Shown here in pieces: positions 1 through 8,314 of a stretch of 42,071 bases of DNA; position 1 is the first letter of the stretch; each line of letters begins with the position of its first letter. The position numbers and the translations under genes were made by a program. Source of the DNA: Corticimicrobacter sp040137905 (GTDB lineage Bacteria > Pseudomonadota > Gammaproteobacteria > Burkholderiales > Burkholderiaceae_B); contig NZ_JBEFDG010000038.1 in assembly GCF_040137905.1 (NCBI RefSeq), positions 1 through 42,071 of the forward strand. Direction: 5' to 3'. The notes under the pieces were generated by a model. The model saw only the letters and a list, made by a program, of their open reading frames with translations. It had not been told where the DNA came from and made no database searches.

Positions 1-289
1 GCATGCCAAGGCCGGCCGTAGCAGCCGTCCCTGCATTCGCCAGGGGCGGCAACCCGGTGCCGCGCTCGGGAATCGCGATGATATCGTCAGGAATGGGTAC
101 AGGCTCGGAATCGAGCACCATGGGCAGCACGATAATGGCCGCCAGCACCAGCGTGACCGCGCCGATCAGGCGCCGTCGTGCCTTGATCCGCAACTCATTG
201 GCCTGCACTTCGCTGGACATCGGCACGCGCCGGGGCGTGCCATCACGGCCATCCTCGGGTGCTGCGCCTCGACGACTGAAAAAACCCAT
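1..289 (-). CDS. SPOR-domain (DedD-like) membrane protein, N-terminal part only
   Basis: The reading frame starts with ATG at 289, preceded by an AAGGGA ribosome binding site, and runs off the left edge of the window after about 96 codons. The product opens with MGFFSRRGAAPEDG, is basic and cytoplasmic to about residue 42, and then has one hydrophobic segment (IGAVTLVLAAIIVLPMVL, about residues 44-61) followed by an acidic, proline-rich periplasmic stretch (DSEPVPIPDD). This is the usual layout of DedD/SPOR proteins, which bind denuded septal peptidoglycan through a C-terminal SPOR domain that lies outside the window here. The gene follows folC on the same strand, matching the conserved betaproteobacterial order folC, SPOR protein, cvpA, purF. 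The identity is inferred from the N-terminus and the position. Confidence 0.75.
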   Translation of the reverse strand, partial: MGFFSRRGAAPEDGRDGTPRRVPMSSEVQANELRIKARRRLIGAVTLVLAAIIVLPMVLDSEPVPIPDDIIAIPERGTGLPPLANAGTAATAGLGM

Positions 290-349
290 GTATATCCCTT
301 ACTGGCTGGATGCCGCAGCCATCCGTAAAACCCGAACCTGCATGCTGGC

Positions 350-1678
350 CTACGCCTTGCGGCCCAGCAATTCGAGCACGGCAGCCACGGTCAGGAAAGA
401 ACCGAACACAACGATTCTATCACCCTCGCCAGCCGCTTTTACAGCCGCCTTCCAGGCCGAGGCCACGTCGTCATGTGCAGTAACGGAATGATCCTCAGTA
501 TTGCCTGATTGCGTCGCCGGAGACACATCCTGAAGCATCTCCACCAGTTTTTCGCCGCTCATGCCGCGCGGCCCACCCAGCGTGGCGCAATGCCAGTGAT
601 CGATCCGCTTGTCCATACGCTGCAGGACGGTACGCGCATCCTTGTCGGACAGCATTCCGATCACCGCATGGGTATAGGGATGAAAGCCCATATTGTCGAG
701 GTTTTCGGCCAGCACGGCAGCGGCATGCGGATTGTGGGCGACATCCAGGATCACCAGGGGTTGCCCCGGCAGGATCTGGAAACGTCCAGGCGGTGCCGCC
801 TGCAGCAAGCCCTGGCGTACCGCCTGCTGAGGCACGGGCAGGCGGTCCTGCAGGGATTCCAGCGCAGCCAGCGCAGCCGAGGCATTGAGCAACTGATTGG
901 CCCCGCGCAGCGCCGGATAGGCCAGTGCATTGCGCCGCTGCTGGCGGCCACCGTAGCGCCATTGCTGGCGGTCACCCGAATAATTGAAATCGTGCCCGAA
1001 GCGCCACAGGTCTGCACCGATGGCTTCGGCATGCTGGACCAGCGAATCCGGCGGAACCGGGTCGGCACAGATTGCGGGCCGGCCAGGTCGATAGATGTGC
1101 GCCTTTTCCAGCCCGATGGCTTCGCGGGTCGAACCCAGCCAGTCGGTATGGTCGATATCGACGCTGGTGATGATGGCGCAGTCGGCATCGATGATATTGA
1201 CGGCATCCAGGCGACCGCCCAGGCCGACTTCCAGCACGACGGCGTCCAGATTGGACTGCGAGAACAGACGCAGGATCGCCAGCGTCGTGAATTCGAAGTA
1301 GGTCAGTGAAATGTCGCCGCGCGCGGCTTCAACGGCGCGAAACTGTTCGATCAGGGCTGTATCGCTGACCGTCTCGCCGTTGATGCGGGCGCGTTCGTTG
1401 AAGTTCAGCAGGTGCGGCGAGGTATAGAGCCCGACCCGGTAGCCTGCGCACAGCAGAATGGATTCGAGCATGGCACAGGTGGAACCCTTGCCATTGGTGC
1501 CACCCACGATGATGCGCACGCATGGCAGGTCGAGCTGCAGCGCCTGCGCAGCCTGCCTTACACGTTCCAGCCCGAGTTCGATGGCTTTTGGGTGCAATGA
1601 TTCAAGATAGCCCAGCCATGCATCCAGGCCGGCGGTCGCGTCGGGCGCGGCCAGATGATCGGAACAGGTAGAAGACAT
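350..1678 (-). CDS. folC: Bifunctional folylpolyglutamate synthase / dihydrofolate synthase
   Basis: This enzyme adds glutamate to dihydropteroate and folates in cytoplasmic folate biosynthesis. The product (about 442 residues) carries the family signatures in order: the P-loop GGTNGKGST, the FEFTTLAIL segment, VGLGGRLDAVN, the metal and substrate motif TSVDIDHTDWLG, and LDVAHNPHA at the start of the C-terminal Mur-ligase-like domain. I placed the start at the ATG at 1678 (MSSTCSDH), which gives a normal family length. A GTG at 1735 would add 19 residues of unclear merit, and neither start has a strong ribosome binding site. It lies 82 bases (26 with the GTG start) downstream of the ABC ATPase gene and is followed by the SPOR-domain gene, all on the minus strand, so the three may be co-transcribed. 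Confidence 0.95.
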   Translation of the reverse strand: MSSTCSDHLAAPDATAGLDAWLGYLESLHPKAIELGLERVRQAAQALQLDLPCVRIIVGGTNGKGSTCAMLESILLCAGYRVGLYTSPHLLNFNERARINGETVSDTALIEQFRAVEAARGDISLTYFEFTTLAILRLFSQSNLDAVVLEVGLGGRLDAVNIIDADCAIITSVDIDHTDWLGSTREAIGLEKAHIYRPGRPAICADPVPPDSLVQHAEAIGADLWRFGHDFNYSGDRQQWRYGGRQQRRNALAYPALRGANQLLNASAALAALESLQDRLPVPQQAVRQGLLQAAPPGRFQILPGQPLVILDVAHNPHAAAVLAENLDNMGFHPYTHAVIGMLSDKDARTVLQRMDKRIDHWHCATLGGPRGMSGEKLVEMLQDVSPATQSGNTEDHSVTAHDDVASAWKAAVKAAGEGDRIVVFGSFLTVAAVLELLGRKA

Positions 1679-1760
1679 GAGGTTGTTGCTGTAATGGACG
1701 GGGCCGATTTTAGCAGGGTATGGGTTGTTAGACACGCGCTGCGGCCAAGGGCATATGTGG

Positions 1761-2480
1761 CTAGCCCTGCACCTGTCTCCCGGCTTCCAGTACCAGTTGC
1801 CGGTCGCAGCGCCGGGCCAGTCCCAGATCGTGGGTGACCAGCACCAGCGTGGTGTGCCGTTCGGCCTGGAGCGCGAACAGCATGTCGATCACACGGGAGC
1901 CGGTCTCGCTGTCGAGACTGCCGGTGGGCTCATCGGCGAAAAGAATATCGGGCTGCACCACAAAGGCGCGCGCCAGCGAGACACGCTGTTGTTCGCCGCC
2001 CGAAAGCGTGGAAGGATAATGCCCCAGGCGGTGTTCCAGCCCCACGCGCTCGAGCATGGCTTCGGCCTCGCCCCGGGCCGACCGCCCCAGCAGCTCGAGC
2101 GGCAGCATGACATTTTCAAGCGCTGTCAGGTTGGGCAGGAGCTGAAAGGACTGGAAAACGAAGCCGACATGACGTGCCCGCAGGCGCGCGCGGGCCTCCT
2201 CGTCCATCCCCGTCAGATCATGCCCGGCCAGTGTGATCCGACCCGCCGTCGCCACATCCAGGCCGGCCATCAGCCCCAGCAGCGTGGACTTGCCGGAACC
2301 CGAGCAGCCCGTCACGGCAAGGGACTCGCCTGCGTTTACCGAGAAGGAAATATCTGCCAATATGTCCAGCGGCGGCTGGCCTGCCTCCTGGATCGTGCGC
2401 CGCAATGCAGAGACCTGCAATACTGGCTGGCCGGCCGTACGCTGCGTTTCGCCCCAACTGTTGTCTTTCGGAGTATTCAT
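1761..2480 (-). CDS. ABC transporter ATP-binding protein (YbbA/LolD type)
   Basis: This is an ATP-binding subunit of the LolD/MacB-type ABC family (about 239 residues). It shows Walker A GCSGSGKST, the Q-loop FVFQSFQLLP, the signature LSGGEQQRVSLARA, Walker B DILFADEPTG with the catalytic glutamate, and the H-loop histidine in LVTHD. The ATG at 2480 shares bases with the ATG of the divergent tesA gene (the four bases CATG serve both). In E. coli the homologous pair ybbA/tesA is also divergent, but there ybbA is followed by the permease gene ybbP. Here folC comes next and no FtsX-like permease is present in the window. The partner may be encoded elsewhere or outside the window. Confidence 0.92.
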   Translation of the reverse strand: MNTPKDNSWGETQRTAGQPVLQVSALRRTIQEAGQPPLDILADISFSVNAGESLAVTGCSGSGKSTLLGLMAGLDVATAGRITLAGHDLTGMDEEARARLRARHVGFVFQSFQLLPNLTALENVMLPLELLGRSARGEAEAMLERVGLEHRLGHYPSTLSGGEQQRVSLARAFVVQPDILFADEPTGSLDSETGSRVIDMLFALQAERHTTLVLVTHDLGLARRCDRQLVLEAGRQVQG

Positions 2481-3120
2481 GCGTTTCCTGTCAAGAATCA
2501 TGTCTATCTGGCTGCTGTGCATGGCCTGGTTGCCCGCTTCGCACGCCCAGACCACGCCCGGGCCGACCATTCTGGTGGTGGGCGACAGCCTGTCGGCCGA
2601 ATATGGCATTGCACGCGGCACCGGCTGGGTAGCATTGCTGGAAGAACGATTGCAGGCTGATTTTCCAGCCTATCGCGTGGTCAATGCCAGCATCAGCGGT
2701 GACACCACGCAATCCGGGGTCAGCAGGCTGCCGCCATTGCTGCAGCGCCACCAGCCTGCGGTCGTGATCGTGGAACTGGGTGCCAATGACGCCCTGCGCG
2801 GCCTGCCGCTGGACAGCACCCGCGATAACCTCATGGCCATGAGCAAACAGGCCCAGGCCGCAGGCGCACAGGTTGTGGTAGTGGGCATGGAAATCCCGCC
2901 CAATTTCGGCCCGGAGTATGCTGCCCAGTTCCGGCAGCTGTTTCGTGATACCGCCACGCAGACCGATGCCGCACTGGTGCCATTTCTGCTTGATGGCATC
3001 GCCACCGAGCGGCGCTGGTTCCAGGACGACGGCATTCATCCTACCCGGGAAGCCCAGCCCCGTCTGCTGGACAATGTCTGGCCGGCGCTGCATCCTCTGC
3101 TGACACCGGCCGGGCACTGA
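2479..3120 (+). CDS. tesA: Arylesterase / acyl-CoA thioesterase I, SGNH hydrolase
   Basis: This is a periplasmic SGNH-fold esterase of the TesA family (thioesterase I / protease I / lysophospholipase L1), 213 residues. A signal peptide is visible at the N-terminus (hydrophobic core SIWLLCMAWLPASHA, cleavage near AQT). Block I VVGDSLSAEYG holds the nucleophilic serine, the oxyanion residues are in SGDTTQSG and GANDALRG, and DGIHPT contains the catalytic Asp and His. The ATG at 2479 has a CGGAG ribosome binding site that lies inside the opposite-strand ABC coding region. The 3' end converges on ppiD with a 21-base gap and no obvious terminator. Confidence 0.95.
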   Translation: MRFLSRIMSIWLLCMAWLPASHAQTTPGPTILVVGDSLSAEYGIARGTGWVALLEERLQADFPAYRVVNASISGDTTQSGVSRLPPLLQRHQPAVVIVELGANDALRGLPLDSTRDNLMAMSKQAQAAGAQVVVVGMEIPPNFGPEYAAQFRQLFRDTATQTDAALVPFLLDGIATERRWFQDDGIHPTREAQPRLLDNVWPALHPLLTPAGH

Positions 3121-3141
3121 CATTGTTCAGCGATTCGAAGG

Positions 3142-5103
3142 TCAGACCGTATCGTCGTCCTGGCCTTCGATGGCGTCACTGGCTGCCGGCAGCACTTCTA
3201 CCTGGTACTGCTTGCGCAGCGCCTGCAGCAGTGCCTGATCCTGGGCCTGCGACCAGGCATCACGCAATTCATTCTTGAGCAACGCGACATCATTGTCCGA
3301 CATCAGCGCTTCGCCCACGGCATTGACGCGCACCAGCACCTGATCATCACCGTCCTGCACGCTGGCATAGACCGGCAGCGCGTCGGTCGCCGGGGCCAGC
3401 ATGGCGGCCTGCAACACCGCACCCGGCAGCGCATTGCCAGACGCATCGCGACCCCCCTGGCGGGTAATATCGATTGCTTCGCCAAACACCTCGGCCTGCG
3501 CCTTGCCATCCTTGAGTTCGGCCAGCAGCTTCTGGGCCTGCGCCTGGGCTGCCTGGACTGCCTGTTCCTGAACCAGCGTGGCGCGCACGCGATCCTGCAC
3601 CTCATCCAGTGCCGGGACGTGTTCGGGCTTGAGTTCGTTCACACGCACCACCACCATGGTGTCGGGAGAAATCTCGATCAAGCCGGAGTTGGAGCCTTCA
3701 CGCAGCACTTCCTGGCTGAACAGCGCCTGGCGTACACGCGGATTGTCCAGCAGCGGACGATCTGCCGCAGGCACCGTATTGCCTTCGAGCAATTCGGTAC
3801 GGGCCAGGCCATCGGCCTTGCGGATCTGCAACTGCAACGCATCGGCCGCAGGCTGCAGACTGTCACGCTGCTCGTAGATCAGGCGCGTCAGTGTGGTGGC
3901 CATGTCGGCAAAGCGCTGAGCAGCGACCTGCTGGCGGATGTCCTGCTCGATCTCGGCGCGGATCTCTTCCAGCGGCTTGACCTGCTCGGGCTCATACTGA
4001 GTCAGGCGGACGATATGGAAGCCGAAGGGGCTTTCGACCACGCCGGAGATTTCGCCTGGCTGAAGTCCATAGACCGCATCCTCGACCGAATTGAACAGAG
4101 TGTTGCGTGCAATCCAGCCCAGATCGCCGCCCTGCCCGGCCGAACCCGGATCCTGCGAACGGTTGCGGGCCAGGTCTGCAAAGCCCTCGGGATTGGCGCG
4201 TGCTTCCTGCAGCAGCGTATCGGCTTCGGCACGCGCCTTGGCCTTGGTTGCCTCATCGGCTCCCGAAGGCAGCGCCACCAGGATATGGCTGGCACGACGG
4301 CGCTCGGGACGGGTGAACTGCGACTTGTTCTGCGCGTAGTAGTCGGCGATGTCCTGATCGGTCACCTTCACGCCCTGCGTGGCAGCCGGCTCATCCAGCA
4401 CAAGGTACTCGATGGCAACCTGCTCGGGCTGGCGCAGCGCATCCTGGTTGGCATCATACCAGGCCTTGATCTGCGCTTCGGTCGGCTCGCTGCTGCCCAC
4501 GAAATCCGCTGCCGCGATCCGGTGCAGTTGCACATTGCGCTGTTCGCGGTAGGCCTTCTCGACACGACTCGCCACATCGGCCGGCACCTCGGCGCTGGCG
4601 CTGACGGGATCCAGCACACGGGCCAGGGCCAGCGTGGAACGCATGCCGTTTTCGAAGGCCTGCGGCGTCATGCCTTGCTGGGCCAACGCATCACGGTAAC
4701 GCTCGGGCGAGAAACGGCCATCGTCGCCCTGCACGAACGGCAGCGATGCGATTTCGCGACGCAAGGCCTCGTCGGACACGTTGAGCTTGGCATCTGCAGC
4801 CAGCATGGCCACCAGGCGCTGGTCGATCATGCGGTTGAGCAGGGCTTCGCGCATCTGCGGCGTGTCGATCAGGGCAGGATCGAACTGGTTGCCCAGCCGA
4901 TTCATGTAGCGATCCAGCTCGACGCGACGAGCCTGGTCGAACTCGGCCTGCGTGATGGATTGCTGGCCCATCTTGACCAGCTCGACATCGTTTGAAATAA
5001 ACGTGGTGTAGCCTTGGACGCCGACGAAAACGAAGGACGGCAGAATCAGAATCAGCAGGATGAACTGCAGCCAGCGCTGATGATTGCGTATGATGTCAAA
5101 CAT
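3142..5103 (-). CDS. ppiD: Periplasmic peptidyl-prolyl isomerase / folding chaperone PpiD (SurA-like)
   Basis: This is an inner-membrane-anchored periplasmic chaperone of 653 residues. It has a short cytoplasmic tail (MFDIIRNHQRWL), one transmembrane segment at about residues 12-32, a SurA_N-like chaperone region to about residue 200, a parvulin-type rotamase domain at about 268-370 (RRRASHILV, then QDPGSAGQGGDLGW, then ESPFGFHIVRL) and a second chaperone-like region to the C-terminus. PpiD works beside SecYEG on emerging outer-membrane and periplasmic proteins. The start at 5103 was chosen because MFDIIRNHQR is the usual N-terminus of the family. The gene diverges from the glycerophosphodiesterase gene across 62 bases. 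Confidence 0.93.
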   Translation of the reverse strand: MFDIIRNHQRWLQFILLILILPSFVFVGVQGYTTFISNDVELVKMGQQSITQAEFDQARRVELDRYMNRLGNQFDPALIDTPQMREALLNRMIDQRLVAMLAADAKLNVSDEALRREIASLPFVQGDDGRFSPERYRDALAQQGMTPQAFENGMRSTLALARVLDPVSASAEVPADVASRVEKAYREQRNVQLHRIAAADFVGSSEPTEAQIKAWYDANQDALRQPEQVAIEYLVLDEPAATQGVKVTDQDIADYYAQNKSQFTRPERRRASHILVALPSGADEATKAKARAEADTLLQEARANPEGFADLARNRSQDPGSAGQGGDLGWIARNTLFNSVEDAVYGLQPGEISGVVESPFGFHIVRLTQYEPEQVKPLEEIRAEIEQDIRQQVAAQRFADMATTLTRLIYEQRDSLQPAADALQLQIRKADGLARTELLEGNTVPAADRPLLDNPRVRQALFSQEVLREGSNSGLIEISPDTMVVVRVNELKPEHVPALDEVQDRVRATLVQEQAVQAAQAQAQKLLAELKDGKAQAEVFGEAIDITRQGGRDASGNALPGAVLQAAMLAPATDALPVYASVQDGDDQVLVRVNAVGEALMSDNDVALLKNELRDAWSQAQDQALLQALRKQYQVEVLPAASDAIEGQDDDTV

Positions 5104-5165
5104 GGATGGATTCGAGACTTGGGTCCGGTAGAAAAAAACTTCGCTGAGTGTATCATCAACACGCC

Positions 5166-5915
5166 ATGAGACCATTGCCTAATTGGCCCTACCCCTTCTG
5201 GATAGCACATCGCGGCGGCGGCCGCCTGGCCCCCGAAAACACACTGGCGGCCATGCGCACCGCAGCACGCCTCGACTACTGCATGGTGGAATTCGATGCC
5301 AAGCTCAGCCGGGACGACCGCGTCATCCTGCTGCACGACGACACTCTGGCACGCACCGCAGGCGATGCACGCCCGGCCGCCCAGGTTGATTACCTCGACC
5401 TTGCGCGACTCGATGCGGGGGCCTGGTTTGCCAGCGAATTCGCCGGCGAGCCGGTACCGCTGCTCGAATGGATTGCGCGCCACAATCTGGCCAACGGCAT
5501 CGCCTGCAACATCGAGATCAAGCCCTGCCCGGGCCGCGAGACCGAAACCGGTACGCTGGTCGCCCGCGAGGCGCTGCGCCTGTGGGATGGTGCCACGCCG
5601 CCGCCGCTGTTGTCGTCCTTTGCCGAGACAGCCCTGGAAGCTGCCCGCGCCGAAGCCCCCACCCTGCCCCGTGCCCTGCTGCTGGAAAATCTGCCTGCAG
5701 ACTGGCGCCTGCGCGCCGCGCGACTGGAATGCATCGCCATCCATCTCGATGCCCAGTGGCTGGACGCCCGCGTGATTGCCGATATCCATGCCGCCGGCCT
5801 GCGCGCCGTAGCCTGGACCGTCAACGACCCCGAGCAGGCCCGCGCATTGGCGCGCTGGGGCGTGGATGGCATCGTGACCGACGCGCTCGACAGCATGGCA
5901 GCGCAACAGGCCTGA
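5166..5915 (+). CDS. ugpQ: Glycerophosphodiester phosphodiesterase, cytosolic UgpQ type
   Basis: This enzyme hydrolyses glycerophosphodiesters to glycerol-3-phosphate and an alcohol. The product (249 residues) has the GDPD TIM-barrel hallmarks: IAHRGGG with the catalytic His near residue 15, LAPENTLAA with the metal-binding Glu, MVEFDAKLSRD and LLHDDTLARTA. CNIEIKPCPGRE follows, and the C-terminal VAWTVNDPEQARALARWGVDGIVTD is typical of the family. No signal peptide is present, so it is expected in the cytoplasm. The ATG at 5166 begins MRPLPNWPYPFWIAHRGG. A GTG at 5148 would add six residues and is less likely. Confidence 0.9.
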   Translation: MRPLPNWPYPFWIAHRGGGRLAPENTLAAMRTAARLDYCMVEFDAKLSRDDRVILLHDDTLARTAGDARPAAQVDYLDLARLDAGAWFASEFAGEPVPLLEWIARHNLANGIACNIEIKPCPGRETETGTLVAREALRLWDGATPPPLLSSFAETALEAARAEAPTLPRALLLENLPADWRLRAARLECIAIHLDAQWLDARVIADIHAAGLRAVAWTVNDPEQARALARWGVDGIVTDALDSMAAQQA

Positions 5916-5928
5916 TTTCGCCGACGGC

Positions 5929-6660
5929 TCAGATGAAAGACTCTTCGGGCCGCAGGTAACGCCATTGTCCCTGCGGCAGATCGCCCAGCATCACTTTGCC
6001 GATGCGAATGCGCTTGAGTCCCACCACTTTCAAGCCGACCAGCTCGCACATGCGCCGGATCTGGCGCTTCTTGCCCTCCCGCAGTACAAAGCGCAACTGG
6101 TCCTGATTCTGCCAGGCCACCTGCGCCGGGCGCAGTGCCTTGCCATCCAGCGACAGACCGTGATTGAGCAGCGCCAGGCCTTCGGGCGACAGCCTTCCCT
6201 GCACACGCACCAGATACTCCTTGTCGGTCGTGGAGTCCTCACCGATCAGTTGCCGGGCAATGCGACCGTCCTGCGTCAGTACCAGCAGGCCCTGTGAATC
6301 GATATCCAGTCGTCCGGCGGCCGCCAGCCCGCGCAGATGACCACGCTCGAAGCGCCAGTTGGCCTGGTCGGCACGCCAGCGATACTCCGGCACGATCAAC
6401 GTGACGGCCGGCTTGTAGCCATGCTCGGCCTGACCCGACACATAGCCGATTGGTTTGTTCAGCAAAATGGTGACCTGTCGTGCCTGGGTACGGCGGGCCT
6501 GGGTATCCAGCTCGATTTTCTGCGTCGGCAGTGCACGTTCGCCCAGCGTCGCCACCACGCCATCGACCTTGACCAGCCCTTTCTCGATATAGGCATCGGC
6601 CTCGCGGCGGGAACACAGCCCCCGGTCGGCCAGGATTTTCGATACTCTGATTTTTTCCAT
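5929..6660 (-). CDS. rRNA pseudouridine synthase of the RsuA/RluB/RluE/RluF family
   Basis: This protein isomerises a uridine in ribosomal RNA to pseudouridine. The product (243 residues) begins with an S4 RNA-binding domain (VSKILADRGLCSRREADAYI, about residues 6-50). The catalytic domain follows with LLNKPIGYVSG and the active-site aspartate motif GRLDIDSQGLLVLTQDG, and the C-terminal part has LREGKKRQIRRMCELVGLKV. The S4 domain and these motifs place it in the RsuA superfamily, and the target position (RluB, RluE or RluF type) cannot be assigned by eye. The ATG at 6660 lies 18 bases from the divergent ubiC start, so the two promoters must be interleaved with coding sequence. Confidence 0.9.
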   Translation of the reverse strand: MEKIRVSKILADRGLCSRREADAYIEKGLVKVDGVVATLGERALPTQKIELDTQARRTQARQVTILLNKPIGYVSGQAEHGYKPAVTLIVPEYRWRADQANWRFERGHLRGLAAAGRLDIDSQGLLVLTQDGRIARQLIGEDSTTDKEYLVRVQGRLSPEGLALLNHGLSLDGKALRPAQVAWQNQDQLRFVLREGKKRQIRRMCELVGLKVVGLKRIRIGKVMLGDLPQGQWRYLRPEESFI

Positions 6661-6678
6661 GGGCGATAATGTAACCCC

Positions 6679-7260
6679 ATGAAGAACGTGAATGCACCTG
6701 TTTTCGCCGATCTGTGGCGTCCACACCCGGCCCCCTCCCTTCCCCTGTCCCACCGTCGCTGGTTGACCCGCCCCGGCGCACTGACTGCCGGTCTGCGCCA
6801 ATTGGGCGCAGTAGAGCTGAGCGTACTGAGGGAATGCGTGGAGCCAGCCCCTGCCGAAGAAGCCAGCGCATTGGGCGTTCACCCGCATGCGCCTATCTGG
6901 GTGCGTGAAATATTGATGTGCATCGATGGTGTCCCTTGCGTGGCGGCCAGAAGCTGTACCCCATTGCAGCATTCCAGGGGGATCTGGCAGGCCATGCGAC
7001 GGCTGAAGAACCGGCCGCTGGCGGACATGCTGTATCACGATCCGACGGTAACCCGTTCTGGCTTTGCCGTAGCCCGTCTGGATGGACGATCCGAGTTACA
7101 TGGGGTTGCAATGAGTACAAATTCGCCGAAAATCGAACTGGGGCCTCCCGGAAAAATGCCGTTGTGGGCCCGGCGATCTGTATTCTGGCGGGCGGGCGCG
7201 GGACTGGTGGTCGCCGAGTGCTTCCTGGCGGGTTTCTGGACATTGATCCCAAAGCCATAA
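6679..7260 (+). CDS. ubiC: Chorismate pyruvate-lyase
   Basis: This enzyme converts chorismate to 4-hydroxybenzoate and pyruvate, the first committed step of ubiquinone synthesis. The 193-residue product has the UbiC features: WVREILMCIDGVP with the substrate-binding Arg near residue 76, the central helix with RLKNRPLADMLYHDP, LWARRSVFW, and VVAECFLAGFW with the catalytic Glu near residue 180. Length fits the family (about 165-190). The start has no strong ribosome binding site and only 18 bases separate it from the opposite gene. It is followed after 2 bases by an unrelated small gene. Confidence 0.9.
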   Translation: MKNVNAPVFADLWRPHPAPSLPLSHRRWLTRPGALTAGLRQLGAVELSVLRECVEPAPAEEASALGVHPHAPIWVREILMCIDGVPCVAARSCTPLQHSRGIWQAMRRLKNRPLADMLYHDPTVTRSGFAVARLDGRSELHGVAMSTNSPKIELGPPGKMPLWARRSVFWRAGAGLVVAECFLAGFWTLIPKP

Positions 7261-7262
7261 AG

Positions 7263-7565
7263 ATGCCAGCAATCAAAATAAAATGGCAAAGCACTGATGC
7301 AGGCGGCAGAAAATACCCCCCTCCTGCTGGCAAGTACTTTTCAGTCGCCCGCTTCCCCGATGACTCGAAGTGGCAGGATCATGCCTGGAGCGTTGTGTTT
7401 CAGCTTTCCCGCCATGAAACGGTAGAAGGTCATGATTTCAGCTCGGGAACCGTCGAGTTCCTGATGCCGGATGCGCCAAGACACAAATTTGACAGCCATA
7501 CCGCATTCGATATTTACGAAGGTCCGCACAAGGTGGGCACGGTGCACATTCAAAGCCCGCCCTGA
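7263..7565 (+). CDS. Hypothetical protein, 100 residues, beta-barrel-like
   Basis: The gene starts at the ATG at 7263, two bases after the ubiC stop, so it is probably translated by coupling. The product begins MPAIKIKWQSTDAGGRKYPP and contains KYFSVARFPDD, WSVVFQLSR, SGTVEFLMPDAP and IYEGPHKVGTVHI. The alternating pattern of short strands and the repeated G-x-V resemble small barrel proteins related to domain 2 of translation GTPases, but I cannot name a family. No signal peptide or membrane segment is present. Its position beside other unknown small genes and immunity-like genes suggests accessory function. Confidence 0.65.
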   Translation: MPAIKIKWQSTDAGGRKYPPPAGKYFSVARFPDDSKWQDHAWSVVFQLSRHETVEGHDFSSGTVEFLMPDAPRHKFDSHTAFDIYEGPHKVGTVHIQSPP

Positions 7566-7597
7566 GCATCATTGTTGCTTTAGACATTGTCAAAAAA

Positions 7598-8296
7598 ATG
7601 AAAAGCAAAATTTTCTGGGACTTGCCTGGCTTCAATATCTGTCTCAAAAGCCGATATGCAGACCTGTATGCGCTGGAGGCGGATATAGGCAATAACGTCG
7701 GCAGCAGCAACTTCAGCGCACTGGACACGTTGGACTGGCTGCTGACGGACAAGGCGACAGGCGAGATTTCATTCCTGATGCTGACCGTTCCATCCACGAT
7801 CAAAGTCTCGCCAAACGGATCGGAGATCGATACCGACACCCTTGAAAACCTGGCACTCTCAAGTTGCCTTGAACGCTTCATCCACGATGTCGCCATGCAG
7901 GACGAAGCCATCTACACCGTTGGTGACGACACACTGACGGTCACCTCGGACGCCTCATCCATTTCCCATACGACACAGGTATCCGATGACCTGTACCTTT
8001 TGCTGGATCAGGCCAGCCAGTATCGGGGGTTTTTATTGAAAGGGGCGACAACCCATATCCCGGGCCATTTCATACCATCCAACAGTGAGGCTTTCGGCGC
8101 ACGACTGCTTGACATGCTTCGCCTGTGCACCCATGAAGCCTACGATTCGATGAGTGACCTGAGCCAGGAACAGCTACGCAACATAGAAAATCTGGAATCG
8201 GCCTGCCGTGCAGCCAAATCGGCCGATTCCAGGCTGGAACAGATCATCGCGTTCACGCAACAATTGAAAGTCACGTTCTACGACCTGGAAACCTGA
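7598..8296 (+). CDS. Hypothetical protein, 232 residues
   Basis: This is an acidic soluble protein that I do not recognise. It starts at the ATG at 7598 (MKSKIFWDLPGFNICLKS) and ends with a helical region (about residues 180-230, LSQEQLRNIENLESACRAAK). The central part is rich in threonine, serine and hydrophobic strand residues (ISFLMLTVPSTIKV, DTLTVTSDASS). No membrane segment or catalytic motif is apparent. It follows the 100-residue gene by 32 bases and converges on the WG-like gene with an 18-base gap. Confidence 0.6.
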   Translation: MKSKIFWDLPGFNICLKSRYADLYALEADIGNNVGSSNFSALDTLDWLLTDKATGEISFLMLTVPSTIKVSPNGSEIDTDTLENLALSSCLERFIHDVAMQDEAIYTVGDDTLTVTSDASSISHTTQVSDDLYLLLDQASQYRGFLLKGATTHIPGHFIPSNSEAFGARLLDMLRLCTHEAYDSMSDLSQEQLRNIENLESACRAAKSADSRLEQIIAFTQQLKVTFYDLET

Positions 8297-8314
8297 GCCA
8301 TCTTGACCTCGGCA

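Noticed and set aside
3619..4995. 458-codon plus-strand frame opposite ppiD
   Set aside because: Antisense to a clearly recognised gene, with composition typical of a shadow frame.
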